A DNA stretch of 64,000 bases from Macrocystis pyrifera (GCA_031763025.1 JASSKH010000001.1:10767102-10831101), one strand, 5' to 3'; positions 27,810-40,559 are shown, numbered from the stretch's first letter. Made by a program: numbers and translations. Notes: a model not told the origin generated them from the letters alone.

Positions 27810-28495
27810 TGTGGACTGGCGGGACTCTGTCCTTTCAGCCCCCCCGGCACCTTGTGAAGTCCTTTCAGCTTGTGCAGGTGCCCTGTATAGACTGGAGGGA
27901 CACATTCCTTGTACCCCCCAGGACCGGAGGGACCCAATTCTTTCAGCCCACAGGTGCTCTGTCGACGGGAGGGGACTCAGTCCTTTCAGCTTTCAGGTAC
28001 CCTGTGGACTGGAGGGACTCGATCCCTTCAGCCCCCAAGGCACCCTGTGGACTGCTAGGACTCAGACCTTTCAGCCCCCGGGTACCCTGTAGATTGGTGG
28101 GACTCAGTCGTTTGAGCCCCCTGGTACCCCTCTGGTACCCTGATACCCTGTGGACTGGAGGGACCCAGTCCTGTCAGCTTTGAGGTACCCTGTGGACTGG
28201 AGGAAATCAGTCATTTTAGCCCCCAAGCCACCCTGTGGACTAATGGGACTCAGCCCTTTCATCCCTCATGTACCTTGTGGAGTAGAGGGACCCAGAACTT
28301 TTATCCCACTGGTACCCTGTGGGCTGGTGGGACTCAGTCCTTTCAGCCCCCGTGTACCCTGTGGAGTGGAGGGACCCAGTACTCTTATTCCCCTGGTACC
28401 CTGTGGACTGGTGAGACTCAGTCCTTCCAGCCCCCAGCTACGCTGTGCGCTGGAGGGACTCAGTCCTTTCAGCCCTCCTGCTACCCTGAGCACTG
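27810..28495 (+). repeat. 43-bp minisatellite, about 16 units
   Basis: Units read ACCCTGTGGACTGGAGGGAC then TCAGTCCTTTCAGCCCCCAGGT with about 10-20% divergence and a few length changes. 43 is not a multiple of 3, so frames rotate; the ORFs across it on both strands are artefacts. Confidence 0.85.
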
Positions 28496-28836
28496 AGTCC
28501 TCGAAGCGGACTCGGACTGGCGAGTCATTTACTGAGTCTCGACGACTGGTGCTGGTACTCGGACAACCGTTGCAGGTTCCCTGTACAGGTGACTATTGAA
28601 GCGTCCTTTGAGAGATCGCCTCCTTCCTTCTACGAGTATCACCTCTGCACAATAAGCACTTGCACTCCATCAACTACTGCTGTTCTTCTGTTTTCTTCCT
28701 CGAGCTCTCTCCCTAAAAAGTTAATATACGTACCCGGAGGAGGCAAGCGCGTAGGCCTGTGACAGACGGCCTTCTATTAGTAGATGTACTGCTACAAGCA
28801 GCAGTTTTGATGGTGTCGTAGGAGGAGTTGCTGATA

Positions 28837-28922
28837 CCTTTAGAACCGCAGTCCCGTTTTGGGGACAAAGCGCTCTAATTTCAAGTAGTTTGGCCCCAAA
28901 TCGGGACTGCGGTTCTAAAGGA
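28837..28922. mobile_element. small palindromic MITE (family E)
   Basis: 86 bp: CCTTTAGAACCGCAGTCCCG at one end and CGGGACTGCGGTTCTAAAGG at the other, an almost perfect hairpin. Copies are at 49304-49389 and (split) 55806-56170; a partial one is at about 34893-34960. Confidence 0.75.
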
Positions 28923-29162
28923 TACTTCGTACGTACGGAACTAGCTGTAAGTGGCAGTTTTTTTTTTGTGTCGCAGGAGGAGTTTCTGATACTTGTATTA
29001 TTAGATCATACTTCGTACATACCGAATGAGTACCATGCTATCGTATACGATACTCGTACTACTGTACTTCTGTGCTTAAACTATTAATACTTGCAATGCT
29101 ATAATACTCGTACATACCAGGTACTACAGTTGTTACCACTACAGCGGTATAGTCAAAGTATA

Positions 29163-29301
<139 letters not shown>

Positions 29302-29325
29302 GCTACGTTGGCGACTACTAGTACT

Positions 29326-29432
29326 ATTACGGTGGTCCATAGTTAATAGGACCCACGGTACACACAAAACCCTACATATTTCCCTATTTTTACTCACAAT
29401 ATTTGGTCCTGTTTACTATGGTCCCCCGTAAT
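29326..29432. mobile_element. palindromic MITE, copy 9, in a TAC array
   Basis: It is inserted in a TAC trinucleotide array that resumes directly after the right end. Confidence 0.85.
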
Positions 29433-29434
29433 AT

Positions 29435-29470
<36 letters not shown>

Positions 29471-29473
<3 letters not shown>

Positions 29474-29572
29474 GGGGGTCTATAGTTAACAGGACCTATG
29501 GCACACACAAAAACCTATATATTTAGGTATTTTTACTAACAATATTTGGTCCTGTTTACTATGGTCCCCCGT
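29471..29572. mobile_element. palindromic MITE, copy 10, in a TAC array
   Basis: TAC units abut both ends (CTACTACTACGGGGG ... CCCCCGTACTACTAC), so the element proper is CGGGGG...CCCCCG with a TA on each side. Confidence 0.85.
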
Positions 29573-29598
29573 ACTACTACTACTACTACTACTACTAT

Positions 29599-29637
<39 letters not shown>

Positions 29638-29639
29638 CA

Positions 29640-30190
29640 CTACTACTACTACTACTACTGTTAAGATCAAGGTTGCGGGACACTTTGTATCCCTGGACAG
29701 GTCTGCCTTTTAAGTCGGTAATAGCGTTGGTACTCACGTGTGTTGCTTGCTTAGCTATAGAAGAAGAGCAGTTGTATTCCTTTCGTGCACGCGGAGACTG
29801 AGACCAAGCTCGTGCGCCTCTGGAAAAACCCTGGTTTTCCATCTAAGATACGCCTTCCAAGTACTACAAATACGTTCCCAGTGACTCAACCCAGGTAGTT
29901 ACCGGGCTTTCAACCTCATACAAAGCAGTATCATAACACTAGCCCACTCTGTTGAGCCGTATATGCAGAATTATGGAAAATTCGTGGAAACCCCGATTCC
30001 ACGAACTAGAACATGAGTCGAAGATGCGACTCCTCAAAACCCACTCCCACACCTCTGAACGGCGAGGCAACGAAGCAAGCAAATACGTAAAAAAATAAAG
30101 GGAAGACCTAGCCTTAAGGGACAGGAAGAAATCGTCGATGAAAGCCATCGCCTTGCCGCCCGCATGGGGGGGGAGGCGAGGGAGATGCAC
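29640..30190 (-). pseudogene. possible reverse-transcriptase remnant (DIRS/tyrosine-recombinase type)
   Basis: The minus strand from 30190 gives GGKAMAFIDDFFLSLKARSS, then TYLLASL and GFHEFSIILHIRLN, resembling the xDD catalytic block and the downstream block of DIRS-like RTs. Further on is THVSTNAITDLKGRPVQGYK. It is short and degenerate, so the class is uncertain. Confidence 0.3.
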
Positions 30191-30203
30191 GGCAAAGCGA
30201 TAA

Positions 30204-30254
<51 letters not shown>

Positions 30255-31117
30255 AGTAATGGTGACATTAATGGAGTGTGCGCATTGCACCAAGTGTGCA
30301 GTAGCGTGTGACTGCAATGTAGTCGTAGGCGTGCTATCTACTAGTCCAGAGAGGCTTGGCGCGAGCCGGTGTTCAGCGTGCTCGTGAGCTGCGCTCAGAA
30401 GAAATAGAATATCAATGAGGCTGAAAGGAGGCGCTCTCTGACGGGCCGAAGGTGATGATGACGGAAAGTATGAGAGTGAGCGAATTGGGCGTGCGTATAA
30501 CCATCCTTGATTCGCTGATTGACTCGCGTGAGGAAAAAGATCCACGATCTACGGACTTAGCGCACCGTGTGGGTGTTTGTATAGTTTGTATGTACTGTAC
30601 GGACAGACCGCCAGCAATGTTTCTTGATTCTTGTGCGTGGAGGTCGAAACTTCTTCGAGGCAAGGTCAGCTCTATTATATATACTCACTCCTTGCGCTTT
30701 TCCAGTGTCCTGACGAAATTTCTCGTAACGTTCTTTTTAAATACCTGGTAGGAGTTACGGGCTACCGATCAGAGGCACTAACTGCCACGTATAGGGTAGA
30801 GTATTATTTATATTTAATTAAAGCGGTAGCTACACCTCTTGAACGTTTTACGGTCACACTCATTCTGTCAAGTCAAGTGCCAGGTATAGGTAGCACCTGG
30901 CACTTGACATTAAGTTACCGCAATGCTCTCGGCCCGTGATTGGCGGCCCTCGCGACAGGCGGCGAAAATCCTGCAACACGCACCGCAGGCACAGGCAGGC
31001 ATGTTGCTGCGCGGCAGCCCGCAGCACGTGGTCCCCGGAGGGCCGCCGAAGGCACCCCGCGTAGAGGCCGCTGAAGGGAATGTATGTCCGAAAAATACTG
31101 GACGGAGTGCATTAACG

Positions 31118-31320
31118 GCCTTTCTTTTTAAAGTTTGGAATTTTTCGATGTTTGTTTCGAGGTACGGAGGCGTTCGGTCGCAACTTGTCAAGTTGTTCAG
31201 AAGCAAAAATGTAAGGAAAGTTACATTTCACCTATTTGAAGAAAAAAACAGGAAATCTGAAAGATTGAGATATTGCGCGAAAAAAAAATGGAAATTCTGG
31301 ATAAAAAGCTCTCCGATAAC
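31118..31320. mobile_element. TIR element (family H), left end decayed
   Basis: It contains TACGGAGGCGTTCGGTCGC and ends AAAAGCTCTCCGATAA. The next copy starts within 5 bp. Confidence 0.55.
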
Positions 31321-31324
31321 CACC

Positions 31325-31568
31325 TTTCTTATCGGAGATTTTTTGTTTTAGAATTTCGAAGTTTGGAAAAATTGGGAGTTTGTATCGAAGGCACGGAGGC
31401 GCTCTGTCACAATTTGTGAAATTATTCAAAAACAAAAATACCAGGAAAGTTAAATTGACATGTAAAACATTTGAAAAAAAAAAGTCATGAAATTCTGGAA
31501 TGCAAAAAAATTGCGCGAGAAACAGATGGAAATTATGGGAAAAAAAGCTCTCCGAAAAGAAAGAGGCC
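31325..31568. mobile_element. TIR element (family H)
   Basis: TTCTTATCGGAGATTTTTTG ... AAAAGCTCTCCGAAAAGAAA with GCACGGAGGCGCTCTGTCAC inside; tandem to the copy at 31118-31320. Confidence 0.65.
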
Positions 31569-32783
31569 CTAAGACGGCTCCGAATTTCGAAGGGCCATAA
31601 AAATGGGGCCTTAAAAAGCATGTTCGCCTCACACCCCAAAAAAAAAAATAACGCCTCCGACGAAAAGTTATGGTGCGCGAACCCCAAGTTGCGGCAAAAG
31701 CCGGGTTTTTATTTTTCACGCAAGTATCAGCACTGGGCCAGCCCAGACTTTTCTTCCGTGGGAAAGTGTGCATTCTATCTCCAACTTCAGTGCGTACAAC
31801 AACTCCCGAGCTTCTTATTTTTCTCGAAAAGCTCGGCCTGTGGGGCTTTTCTTCGTATAGTAATACTCGTTATTCTTTGAAAGAGGTGTCCTGTTTGGTA
31901 GGAGGTATCGGTCGTCTATATGTGTGTGTGTGTGTCTGTCTTGTGAGGCGTGGGTCACATTAATGCCAACGAAACAAGCGAGGAAGGCTGCAGGCTGCCG
32001 CCGTGCGTGCGTGGGTGTGCGTGCGCATGCCACAAAAATCTCACCGGCGAAGCCCCCGACGTACGATGGAAAAAAAAAAAAAAAGCAGCGATAGGCAAGA
32101 CGAGGTTACCTCTTCTTGGAAAAATACGAGCACGGATCGCACGAACGAGCGAGACCCCTCCCCGCTGGGCTGGGCGGGGCGTGGGGCGTGTGTTCCTCCC
32201 TGCCCCAAACTTGTGGGGCTCGGTTTTTCCCCGCCGGAAAACGGGCACAACAAAGCACCGACCGGAGGCATCATGCCACCGGAACCGAATCGTTGGTTGC
32301 TTGACTAGTTAATTGAAACACAAAACTGTGGAGCAATAGATTACTACTCTCAATTTGTAGTTGGCGAAGCTTCAAATGGAGGCGTCCCCCCGCCCCCCCT
32401 TCCCTCTTCCGTGTAACGCATGGTACAGAAGTGACGCCTCTGTCTCTCTTCTTCGGTCTATTTTTCTTCTTCAAAATAAATAAACGGCAGCACTAACTCG
32501 AAAAAAAGAGGAGACAGAGGGAGACGACAGATGCTGGAGACGCTAGCCGACAGCGCCCGCGCTCCCCCCCCCCACAAACAAAAAAAAAAAAAGCAAAAAA
32601 CACAAAAACTACGCACCCAGGGTACCAGGGTACGTATGATGCTTAAAGTAACGTAGTCCTTGTCGCACTCGTCAAACACATATATAGCTGGTAGCTGGTA
32701 CTCGATTCCTGATTGCTCGCGCGGGCAATCCGAACAAATCAGTAGATAATCCCTCCCGCCCTCCCCCCCCCCTGTATACTAAG

Positions 32784-34345
32784 ATGACCCAAAAATCTCG
32801 AACGAACAGCAAGGAAAAGATCGAGCAAAAGACCGACCGAACGACAGGAGCGGACACGATATTACTGCCTGGAGAACGTCCTGTTGGTAAGTCTTGCTTC
32901 TCTCCTCCTCCTCTTCCTCCTCCTCCTTGGGCGAGCGGTGCGGCGAAAAAAGTCGTAGTCTTCCTTCTGTAGGCCGCACGACAAAGTAATTCTTCAGCTT
33001 CCGAGTGCCACTGCCGTCCGCTGTCCGCAGCATGTACCAGGGTATGCCGCAAGTAATACGATAGCATTAAAAGCAATACTGCCCTGTTCTTTGATACCAG
33101 GAGGTACCAAGTATTTGCTTGTATTTAGTGGTAGCAGTACTGGTATCCATAGGAGGGCGAAATAACAGAGGTAGCAGGGGTAGCAGAATTAATGGTAGTA
33201 GACCCCTGCCTTCGTCCTTCGACACCACAGAAACGAAACGAAACAAGAGCAAGAAAAGCAGGGAAAACTAAAACAAGACGTCCAGGAGCAAGAATCGCTT
33301 AATGGGCGCCGTGCATTCATCGCGCTTCTGTCTGTATTTTCAGGTGGCGCGCCAACAGAAGGTCAGAACAAAACAAACACAAATGTCGCCGCCCTCCCCC
33401 TCTTTCCTCGCCCACCCTCCCTCCCTCCCTCCCTCCCTCAAACCCTCCCCCCTCACGAAGAGCCGCATGCAGCGTCCACGCCAGGTACATAACACACGCT
33501 CCAATATGCGTGTCAACAATAAAATCATCACCCGTCACCGTCACCATCACCATCAACATCAACATCACCATCACCGCCGTGTGGAGAACGACGCGCCGTC
33601 TCTCTCGCAAAGAAAACGGCCGCCTTACAGTCCCCCCCCCTCTACAGCCCCCCCCCGTCCTCCAACCCCCCTCCAACACGCACCGAACTCCCCTCCGGTA
33701 TACTGAGCGCCCACCGCTGGGGCGCCTCGAAAAACAACGGAAGTGAAAGCCGCTCGGAAAGGGTAAAAATAACGACATCAAACCTTGAAAAAGAAGCAAT
33801 ACGCTCTCAGCTTCTCGCCTCTGACTCTCTGCTTCTGACCCCCATCCATGCGCCCAAAAATAGCAGGGCCGCTGTATTTTCAGAGGGAACAACGACCTCA
33901 CCCACTCACTGGGTGGCGAATTTTTACGGCAAGCCAAACTCGTCACCTCTCTCCCCCCCGTCCCCTCCCTCTCCACCGCCTCCTTACCCCCCGCCCCCCA
34001 CCCCCCCCACAATTCCCGTCCCTACCCGAACCAGGCCCCCCCCACAGCAATGCTCCTTCCGTCGGCGCATTATCCGGGTTTTCGCTCGATAACCCAGACA
34101 CCAAAAGGCAGAAGGAACAAATGCCCGCCCGGCGGGGAGTGGGATCGCCCCTTCAACGCTTGACACCATCGGCAGAGACTGCCGTGTGTGTCAGTTTCTC
34201 TCCCCCTCCCTCTCTTTCGGCGGCGGGTAACGTAGAGCCAAACTCGGCTCTGGCAGCAAACCGGCAGCAACAAGTGGCAGCAGCAGCGGCACCAGCAACT
34301 TCGCAACAAGCCGCAGCAAACAAGCAACAGCTACAGCAGCAGTAA
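32784..34345 (+). CDS. candidate Pro/Gln/Ala-rich protein with micro-exons, function unknown
   Basis: A tentative model joins 32784-32886, 33344-33361 (18 nt), 33461-33484 (or 33473-33484), 33884-33941 and 34048-34345, giving about 166 aa in phase. Support: a strong GTAAGT donor after ERPVG; two identical acceptors (CTGTATTTTCAG) before the second and fourth exons; phase-consistent joins reading PVGGAPTE, then EPHAASTP, then TTTSPTHWVANFYGKPN and SNAPSVGALSGFSLDNPD. The last exon runs into an Ala/Gln-rich tail (RQQQVAAAAAPATSQQ...) and a TAA. That TAA overlaps a perfect GTAAGT, so the coding region may instead splice on. I do not recognise a domain; low complexity with short basic stretches would fit a regulatory or scaffold protein, but this is inference. 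The fourth-intron donor (GTCACC) is weak and the short intron 33942-34047 is C-rich. Confidence 0.38.
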
Positions 34346-34632
34346 GTAGCAAGCGGCAGTGTACATACAGCAAGCAGCGTCAAGCATCAGCAGCAAGCAC
34401 CAGCAGCAAGCGCCAGCGGCAGGCACCAGCAGCAATCACGAAGAACGGAGCGCGTTCATATCCTTAAATCTGCAGGAGAAAGGAAGAAAAAGTTGGAAGC
34501 CCCCAAACAAACACGAGGAAAACGAGCCACCAAGGACGAAGGCGAACGCGGGGGTAGGGGGAGTGGGGGGCGGGGGTTACCGGGGTACACGCTGGGAATT
34601 CTCAGGCTTGATTAAAGCGGTACAACTATTAA

Positions 34633-34739
34633 TATTGCGGAGGGCCATATTAAATAGGACCTACGTACACACAAAATCCTATATATTTGCCTATTTTTAC
34701 CAACAATGTCTGGTCCTATTTACTATGGCCCCCAGTAAT
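34633..34739. mobile_element. palindromic MITE, copy 11
   Basis: It has a changed left end (ATTGCGGAGGGCC). It lies downstream of the candidate gene at 32784-34345. Confidence 0.75.
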
Positions 34740-35296
34740 ACTGTACGGCAGTAGTAGCGTTCATGCAGCAAGCGGTGTGCATGCGCGATGACGCTAGTGC
34801 AAATACTTATGGGTCGCCACCACCAGACGAAACGAAACTCAACTCGATGCTACTACTGTATATCCATGGTGCTGCTAGTCACACTGCCAGGTACAGGTCG
34901 CAGTCCATTCAGGGCAAAAACAGTCCCCATTCAGGAACGAAACCACTCTAATTCCAAGTTTTTTTTAACTTTACTTTGTTTTTTTTTTATCCTCCGGCGG
35001 ATTGGTAAAAAACAAACCTTAAGCTCACCACCACACTTCCACGTTCCAATTTCGTGTCGTGTGTCAATTTAGCCCCTAGCTCCCGTTGCAACATCAGAAA
35101 CAGGCTGCTGTTACCCCTGGAGTTTGGGCACGTTGACCCGACCTGACTGACCCCCGAGAGGAGCAGGTGCGGTGGAGATAGCCACCCGGGAGAGTCATCT
35201 CTCCAAGTAGTTTGTCCTCACTGCAGTACTACAGTGAGACGGTTAATAACTCCTTCGGGGGACCCCCACACAGAAGTGAGCAAAACCGGTATTACG

Positions 35297-35401
35297 TTAC
35301 GGGGGTCCATAGTAAATAGGACCAAATACTGTCAGTAAAAATGGTAAATATATAGGTTTTTGTGTGCGCCATAGGTCCTATATACTATGGTCCCCCGTAA
35401 T
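35297..35401. mobile_element. palindromic MITE, copy 12
   Basis: The ends are intact. It lies 60 bp left of TIR element G. Confidence 0.8.
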
Positions 35402-35462
35402 ACTTCACTTCGAAGTCATAGGGTTTGGCACTGGCACAGCAGTACCGTACCGTATCACACTG

Positions 35463-35969
35463 GGTGATAAGATAACACACCCCCTGGGACGAACTTCAGG
35501 CCCGGTTTTGACGCGTTCTGCGATAGAGGTATAGCACATTTCCGCCTTTTGATCGTTTTTCTGAATGACGGGGCTCCTTAAAACCCAAAATCGTCGGAAT
35601 GCCTATCTTTGTTTCGAAAAATAATCTAATCGTACACTTGGGCCATGGGATCATTCCTCGGGATGCAACACGGTTCATGCTCAAGTCAGTTTTCTGGTGA
35701 GGCGTGGAGCTCCTTAAGGTCAAGTGAGGAGCCTCAGAAAAACTAGGGTGAACCTCTATCTATCGTATAACTCCTCTTGCCTCCAAAACATGCCTTAAGG
35801 GGGGGGGGGGGCGCACCGCAACCGAAACGGTGGCTTTTGGAAATATCCTGTCGAGAAAGTTGTTGCATGTATTATGACGCATCGCTCTCATCGTATTCCG
35901 TACGCCCTCCCCTTCGACTACAAACCCAGCTTAGAAAAGTCCGAGGGGGGTGTGCGTTATCTTATCACC
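35463..35969. mobile_element. TIR element (family G), 507 bp
   Basis: The ends GGTGATAAGATAACACACCC and its near-inverse (GTGTGCGTTATCTTATCACC) mark the unit. The interior (35500-35780) matches, inverted, the part of the hAT foldback next to the transposase end (13300-13550: GAGGTTCACCCTA, AAGGAGCTCCAC), so it may be a hAT-derived non-autonomous element. A deleted copy is at 54013-54226. Confidence 0.6.
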
Positions 35970-35981
35970 CCTAGTTTGATT

Positions 35982-36088
35982 ATTACGGGGGACCATAGTA
36001 AATAGGACCAACTGTTGCTCGTAAAAATAGGGAAATATATAGGTTTTGATGCATACCGTAGGTCCTATTAACCATGGACCCCCGTAAT
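35982..36088. mobile_element. palindromic MITE, copy 13
   Basis: The ends are intact. It lies 13 bp right of TIR element G. Confidence 0.8.
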
Positions 36089-36695
36089 AGTGTTGTACGG
36101 TATGTACTGGCAAGAGTAATCTACTGACTGACCTGGGCAGCACATTCGCCGGTAGCTTTCATCAAACGCACGCCCCAAAAAAACGCCGTAGTATACATAG
36201 TGCGGAAACCCACTAAATGCGTTTCGGGAGGAGTACGTAGAGAGGAGAGACAGTAGTATACTGCTGCAAATCCATCCAGCAAACTCAACTATTTTGGCGA
36301 CCGTACAGTTAGTCGCTACCGACTGAGTCGGCTATTAAATAGTTGCCCAGGAGCCCTGAAAACATACGATAAGTTGGGGTATCATCAGCCGTCTACAGAC
36401 AGCAGTAGCCGTCTACAGACAGTATTGGGAGTAGTGGAGCTACTACTGTACCTCCCAGCAAAATGAGCAACACCATGCCGCCTGCGCCCGAGTGTATACG
36501 GAGCTGTTCGTACAGTAGTTCTTCGAGCACCGGATTCAGTATCCATCGCCCACAACCACGCAGTGGTGGTAGACGTGGCGATCAGCAATTTTTCACCATC
36601 TCACTTGTTGGCTCTGCAGTCCAAACGGGCCACATACATACACCAGCTTAAGGCCGCTGGTAAGACCGCACTGCCTGTTGTTCTTGGCCGCTACT

Positions 36696-36964
36696 ATTAC
36701 GGGGGGGAGGCATATTATATAGGACCTACGGTGCACACAAAATACTACATACTCGCTATATTTACTATTTAATAACAACATTTGGTCCTATTTACCTTTT
36801 TCTTTATTTTTTTAATCATCACTTCAACTTTCCAGCCTACCAGGGACACTCGTAGAGGAGGTTTTACCCTCTGCGATCTTCTGGACAAGCCGTGGTCACA
36901 GGTGTCGTCCCTTCCTCCCTCCCCGGTACGTGCCTTTATTTTTTGTCGCTATGGCCCCCCGTAT
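36696..36964. mobile_element. palindromic MITE, copy 14, interrupted by a SINE 1 fragment
   Basis: The left part (36696-36795, to TTTGGTCCTATTTAC) and the right part (ATGGCCCCCCGTATT at 36951-36964) are split by a 155-bp SINE piece. Confidence 0.75.
36796..36950 (-). mobile_element. SINE family 1, 3' fragment inserted in a palindromic MITE
   Basis: Minus-strand reading starts AGCGACAAAAAATAAAGGCA and runs through the CACGGCTTGTCCAGAAGATC body to the A-rich end. MITE sequence lies on both sides. Confidence 0.65.
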
Positions 36965-37434
36965 TACATGCGCAACCTCAGTCGCTAAGAACGGAAATAA
37001 GCGAAAAAAAAAAAGAAAAGCCTGGACGGCAAACATACTCGTATAATATATACCACAGACACACGTAGGGGAAAAAAAAGAATGATCTTGATTAGCAACA
37101 CGAATCTACAAACCGGACGGACGATCGATTCCCACTTCCACGACCCATATCCGTCACGGAAGGTATACAGGGGTAGTCCTGATCAGCGCGAATGATCTAC
37201 CAAACTGCGGCTCATTTTTTCCGGGTGGGAGCTGTACTGAACAGATAGATACTGCATATGGTCTAGAACATGATTCCTGGGTTGGATCTGTACTCAACAG
37301 ATCCTGCGAAAAAGTCTCAGAACAGCGGGTTATGATCCACGGTAGAAAATGTACACGTTCAACATGTGAAATGCTGGGAGTAGCATCGGTGCTCCTGGTG
37401 TATCGATGTTCCGTGCAATTGTTTGATAGCATTT

Positions 37435-40400
37435 TTACAGCCTCCACAGCATGCGATGGAGGCCTCGTTCACTCACAATCGGCTTCATCTCCTGGCCTTT
37501 CTCCATCAAAACTTTCATAACGTGGTTGCGCATCGCGGTCTCTTGAGGGCTTTTCAACACTGGGGTAGGGTCGTTCCCGCCCACAGCCTGTTCAGAAAAG
37601 GATTCGGAAAAACGAATAAAGGATGCGGAAAAGGAGAAGAATGAACGCGCCGTCAAAAAAAGGTAGTAAAGCGGGACGACGACATCAACAAGGGGAGAGG
37701 GGGGGTGCGCGTAGCAGAGCGGGGGGGGAAAAAGCAAGCAAACACACAAGCAGCAACAAACCAAAAAAAAAAAAAATAGAAAACCGGAGCTACACCACAC
37801 CGCACTGCACCGCACCGCACACCTCGGCCTCAGGCACACGGACCTTCCAAACGTTGTCGGGGTCGACGTGCTACTCGTAGCCCCAAAACAGATAAACGAA
37901 CAGCCGACAGATGAACAAAAAACACAAGAAAAAAAACACACACACACACACAAATGCTTGTAGGCAACACGAATAATAAACGAAAAAAAACAAGACCATA
38001 ATCACAATACACCGCACAACACCACCCACACACCCAACGCGCAGAACTTCGGGACGTTGTCGAGGTCGATCGATGAGCTCATCCCGAACAGATGGCAAAA
38101 CAAGCAAAAAACACACAAAAACAACGAAACAAACAAACAAACGTAAAAATACAAGAAACAAAAAAAAAACTCAAAAATAACTGCTGGAAACAAAAAAAAA
38201 CGGAACCACGCCGAAAAACATCGCACGCATCGCACTATTACGGAGGACCATAGTAAACAGGACCTACGGTATACATGAAAAACCTATATGTTACCTATTT
38301 TTACTAGCAATATTTGGTCCTATTTACTACGGTCCCCCGTAATACGTACACACCACACCAAACACAGCACGGCACCCAGCGTACGTACCGTCGGGACGTT
38401 ATCGAGGTCGACAAGCTCGCCCAAGGTGGACAGGAAATTGCTCCCGCAAACCACCACCTTCGCCCTGGTGTTGGCATGCACGAACGGGGAAACGAACTGC
38501 GCCCGAAACAAACAAACACACACGAAGCATGAAGACGCGCGAGGTGGCAAGGCGGAGCACAAAGGAAGGAAGAAGAGGGGAGGGGAGGGAAGGAGCAGGG
38601 GGGCATAAGATGGGGCTATAGGGAGGAGCGGGGTTTGGAGGGGGGGGGGGGGGGGGGGTACTCATTTGTTGGTTGCCTTCGTCATTTGACCATTTGACCA
38701 CGCATCCATTTCGAGACGGAGCAGTCGAGGGGGGGGGGGGGGGGGTACTCAATATTATGCGTGGCCGTAGTCCTAAGACCATAGACCCTCGCACCTCCAA
38801 CATGCTGGGACGGAGCACGTCGGGTTTTCGCCGACCAGGCAGACACTGCTTGCGCCAAGCGCGAAGCGGAACGTGAGGTGTTCGGCGAGTCGCATGAAGG
38901 GTGAGCTGCATCTAGTTAAGAACCACTTGTGAGGCGGACTTGCATGCATGTGGACGACAGCTTCAATGAGTTGATTTATTTTCTGGTGTGGCCACTTCCA
39001 GAGACAGCAATGGGGGGTACTATGTAACTGCCTCGTGGTTGGCTCACCAGAGACACTACGCGATACGATCCTCCCCCTTGTGCAGAGTAAAGCTTTTCCA
39101 CCCCGCACTAATGATGCATGTATAATTCGACTGCCAGCTGTGACCGACCGCCAGAAAAAATCAACAATAAATAACGGTACCCTGGTTGTCTAGCTCGGGT
39201 AGTGCGCGGCATGTTTTCACCAGGGCTTTTCGCGGGTCAGGTCAAACCTCACGGGTCGGGTCGGGTCGGGTCAGCTGAGCCGACCCGACCCGCGTAAATT
39301 TTGAGGTGTGTTGACTTGACCCGACCCGACCCGCGAGATTTTGAAAGCTTCTTGACCCGACCCGACCCGCAAGATTAAAAAAGTTGTTGACCCGACCCGA
39401 CCCGATCCGACCTGCGAATTTTTAAAAACTCCTGACCCGACCCGCCACTTTCGGACTGACCCGTGAGACACGGGTTTCATGCGGGTCGGATCACCTTGAC
39501 CCGCAAGACCATTTATCTTGACCCGCAGGTTCGACACGATCCGGCCCGTGGGTCGACACTTCAACTTAATATTCATTTTCGTGCCCAGCAGCGATATGTG
39601 GCCTGGCTGTAGTGGGTATGTATAGATGTGGGTATGGGTATATAGACTGGGCGTTGTTTTAATGTTAGACTAAGATACCAAAGGAGTATTATTGAGAGAA
39701 GCCTTTGGGTAAGAGAGCGAGAAGTGTTTCAAGAGTCGGATCCGCGGGCCGGATGCGCGGGTCCGACCCGCGGGTCAGCAGAAAACAAGTCGCGGGTCAC
39801 GCTGGCCCGACCCGCGAGTGACCCGTTTCCGACTCGTGAGTTTTTCATCACCTCTTGACCCGGCCCGACCCGACCCATGAAATTTGAAAAGTTCTTGACC
39901 CGACCCGACCCGATCCGTGAGATTTGAAGAACTCTTGACCCGACCTGACCCGCCCCGCGAGATTTGAAAACCTCTTGAACCGACCCGACCTGACCCGTGA
40001 CATTTTGAACACCCCGTGACCTGACCCGCGGGTCGGGTCATGACCCGCGAAAAGCCCTGGTTTTTACAGTGTCGTTGCCAACCGACGCCAACCCCACCTA
40101 TATATACATTCGGGGGGGGGGGGAGGGAGTCATAATATAGACGCAAGCCGACAAGGCGGAGAAATACGGAAGGAAGAAGAGGGGTGGTGGGAAGGGAAGG
40201 AGCAGGGGGGGGGATAATATGGGGCTGGAGAGGAGGGGTGGGATCGGGGGGGGGGGGGAGATATTCCACCCGATTCCATGGGGAAAAGGAGGGAAGCCAT
40301 TAACTAGCACTGATCAGTGACATGTCACGGCCTCTTTTCCCTTAGGCGAACCTAAATCCAACGTATGCATGCTCTTCCGCTTTCAAAGACTGTTTTTTAG

Positions 40401-40511
40401 AGGAGGCATTTTTTCCAAGGGGACCCACAGATCGCCAAGCCTGCAAAAGTAAATTTACGCGAACGCGACGGCCAGTGTAAATTACTTTTGCAAAATTCGC
40501 CGCCTCCTCCC

Positions 40512-40559
<48 letters not shown>

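Larger units (their letters stand above)
30260..32783. other. intergenic, no gene assigned
   Basis: Apart from two family H elements (31118-31568) it holds a GC-rich patch (30940-31090) with an open frame, a TG run (31920-31935) and otherwise unique sequence. Confidence 0.35.

Noticed and set aside
32672..33040. Minus-strand frame with WYMLRTADGSGTRKLKNYF
   Set aside because: Reads plausibly as coding but has no convincing splice partners and overlaps the plus-strand candidate gene; kept only as an alternative.
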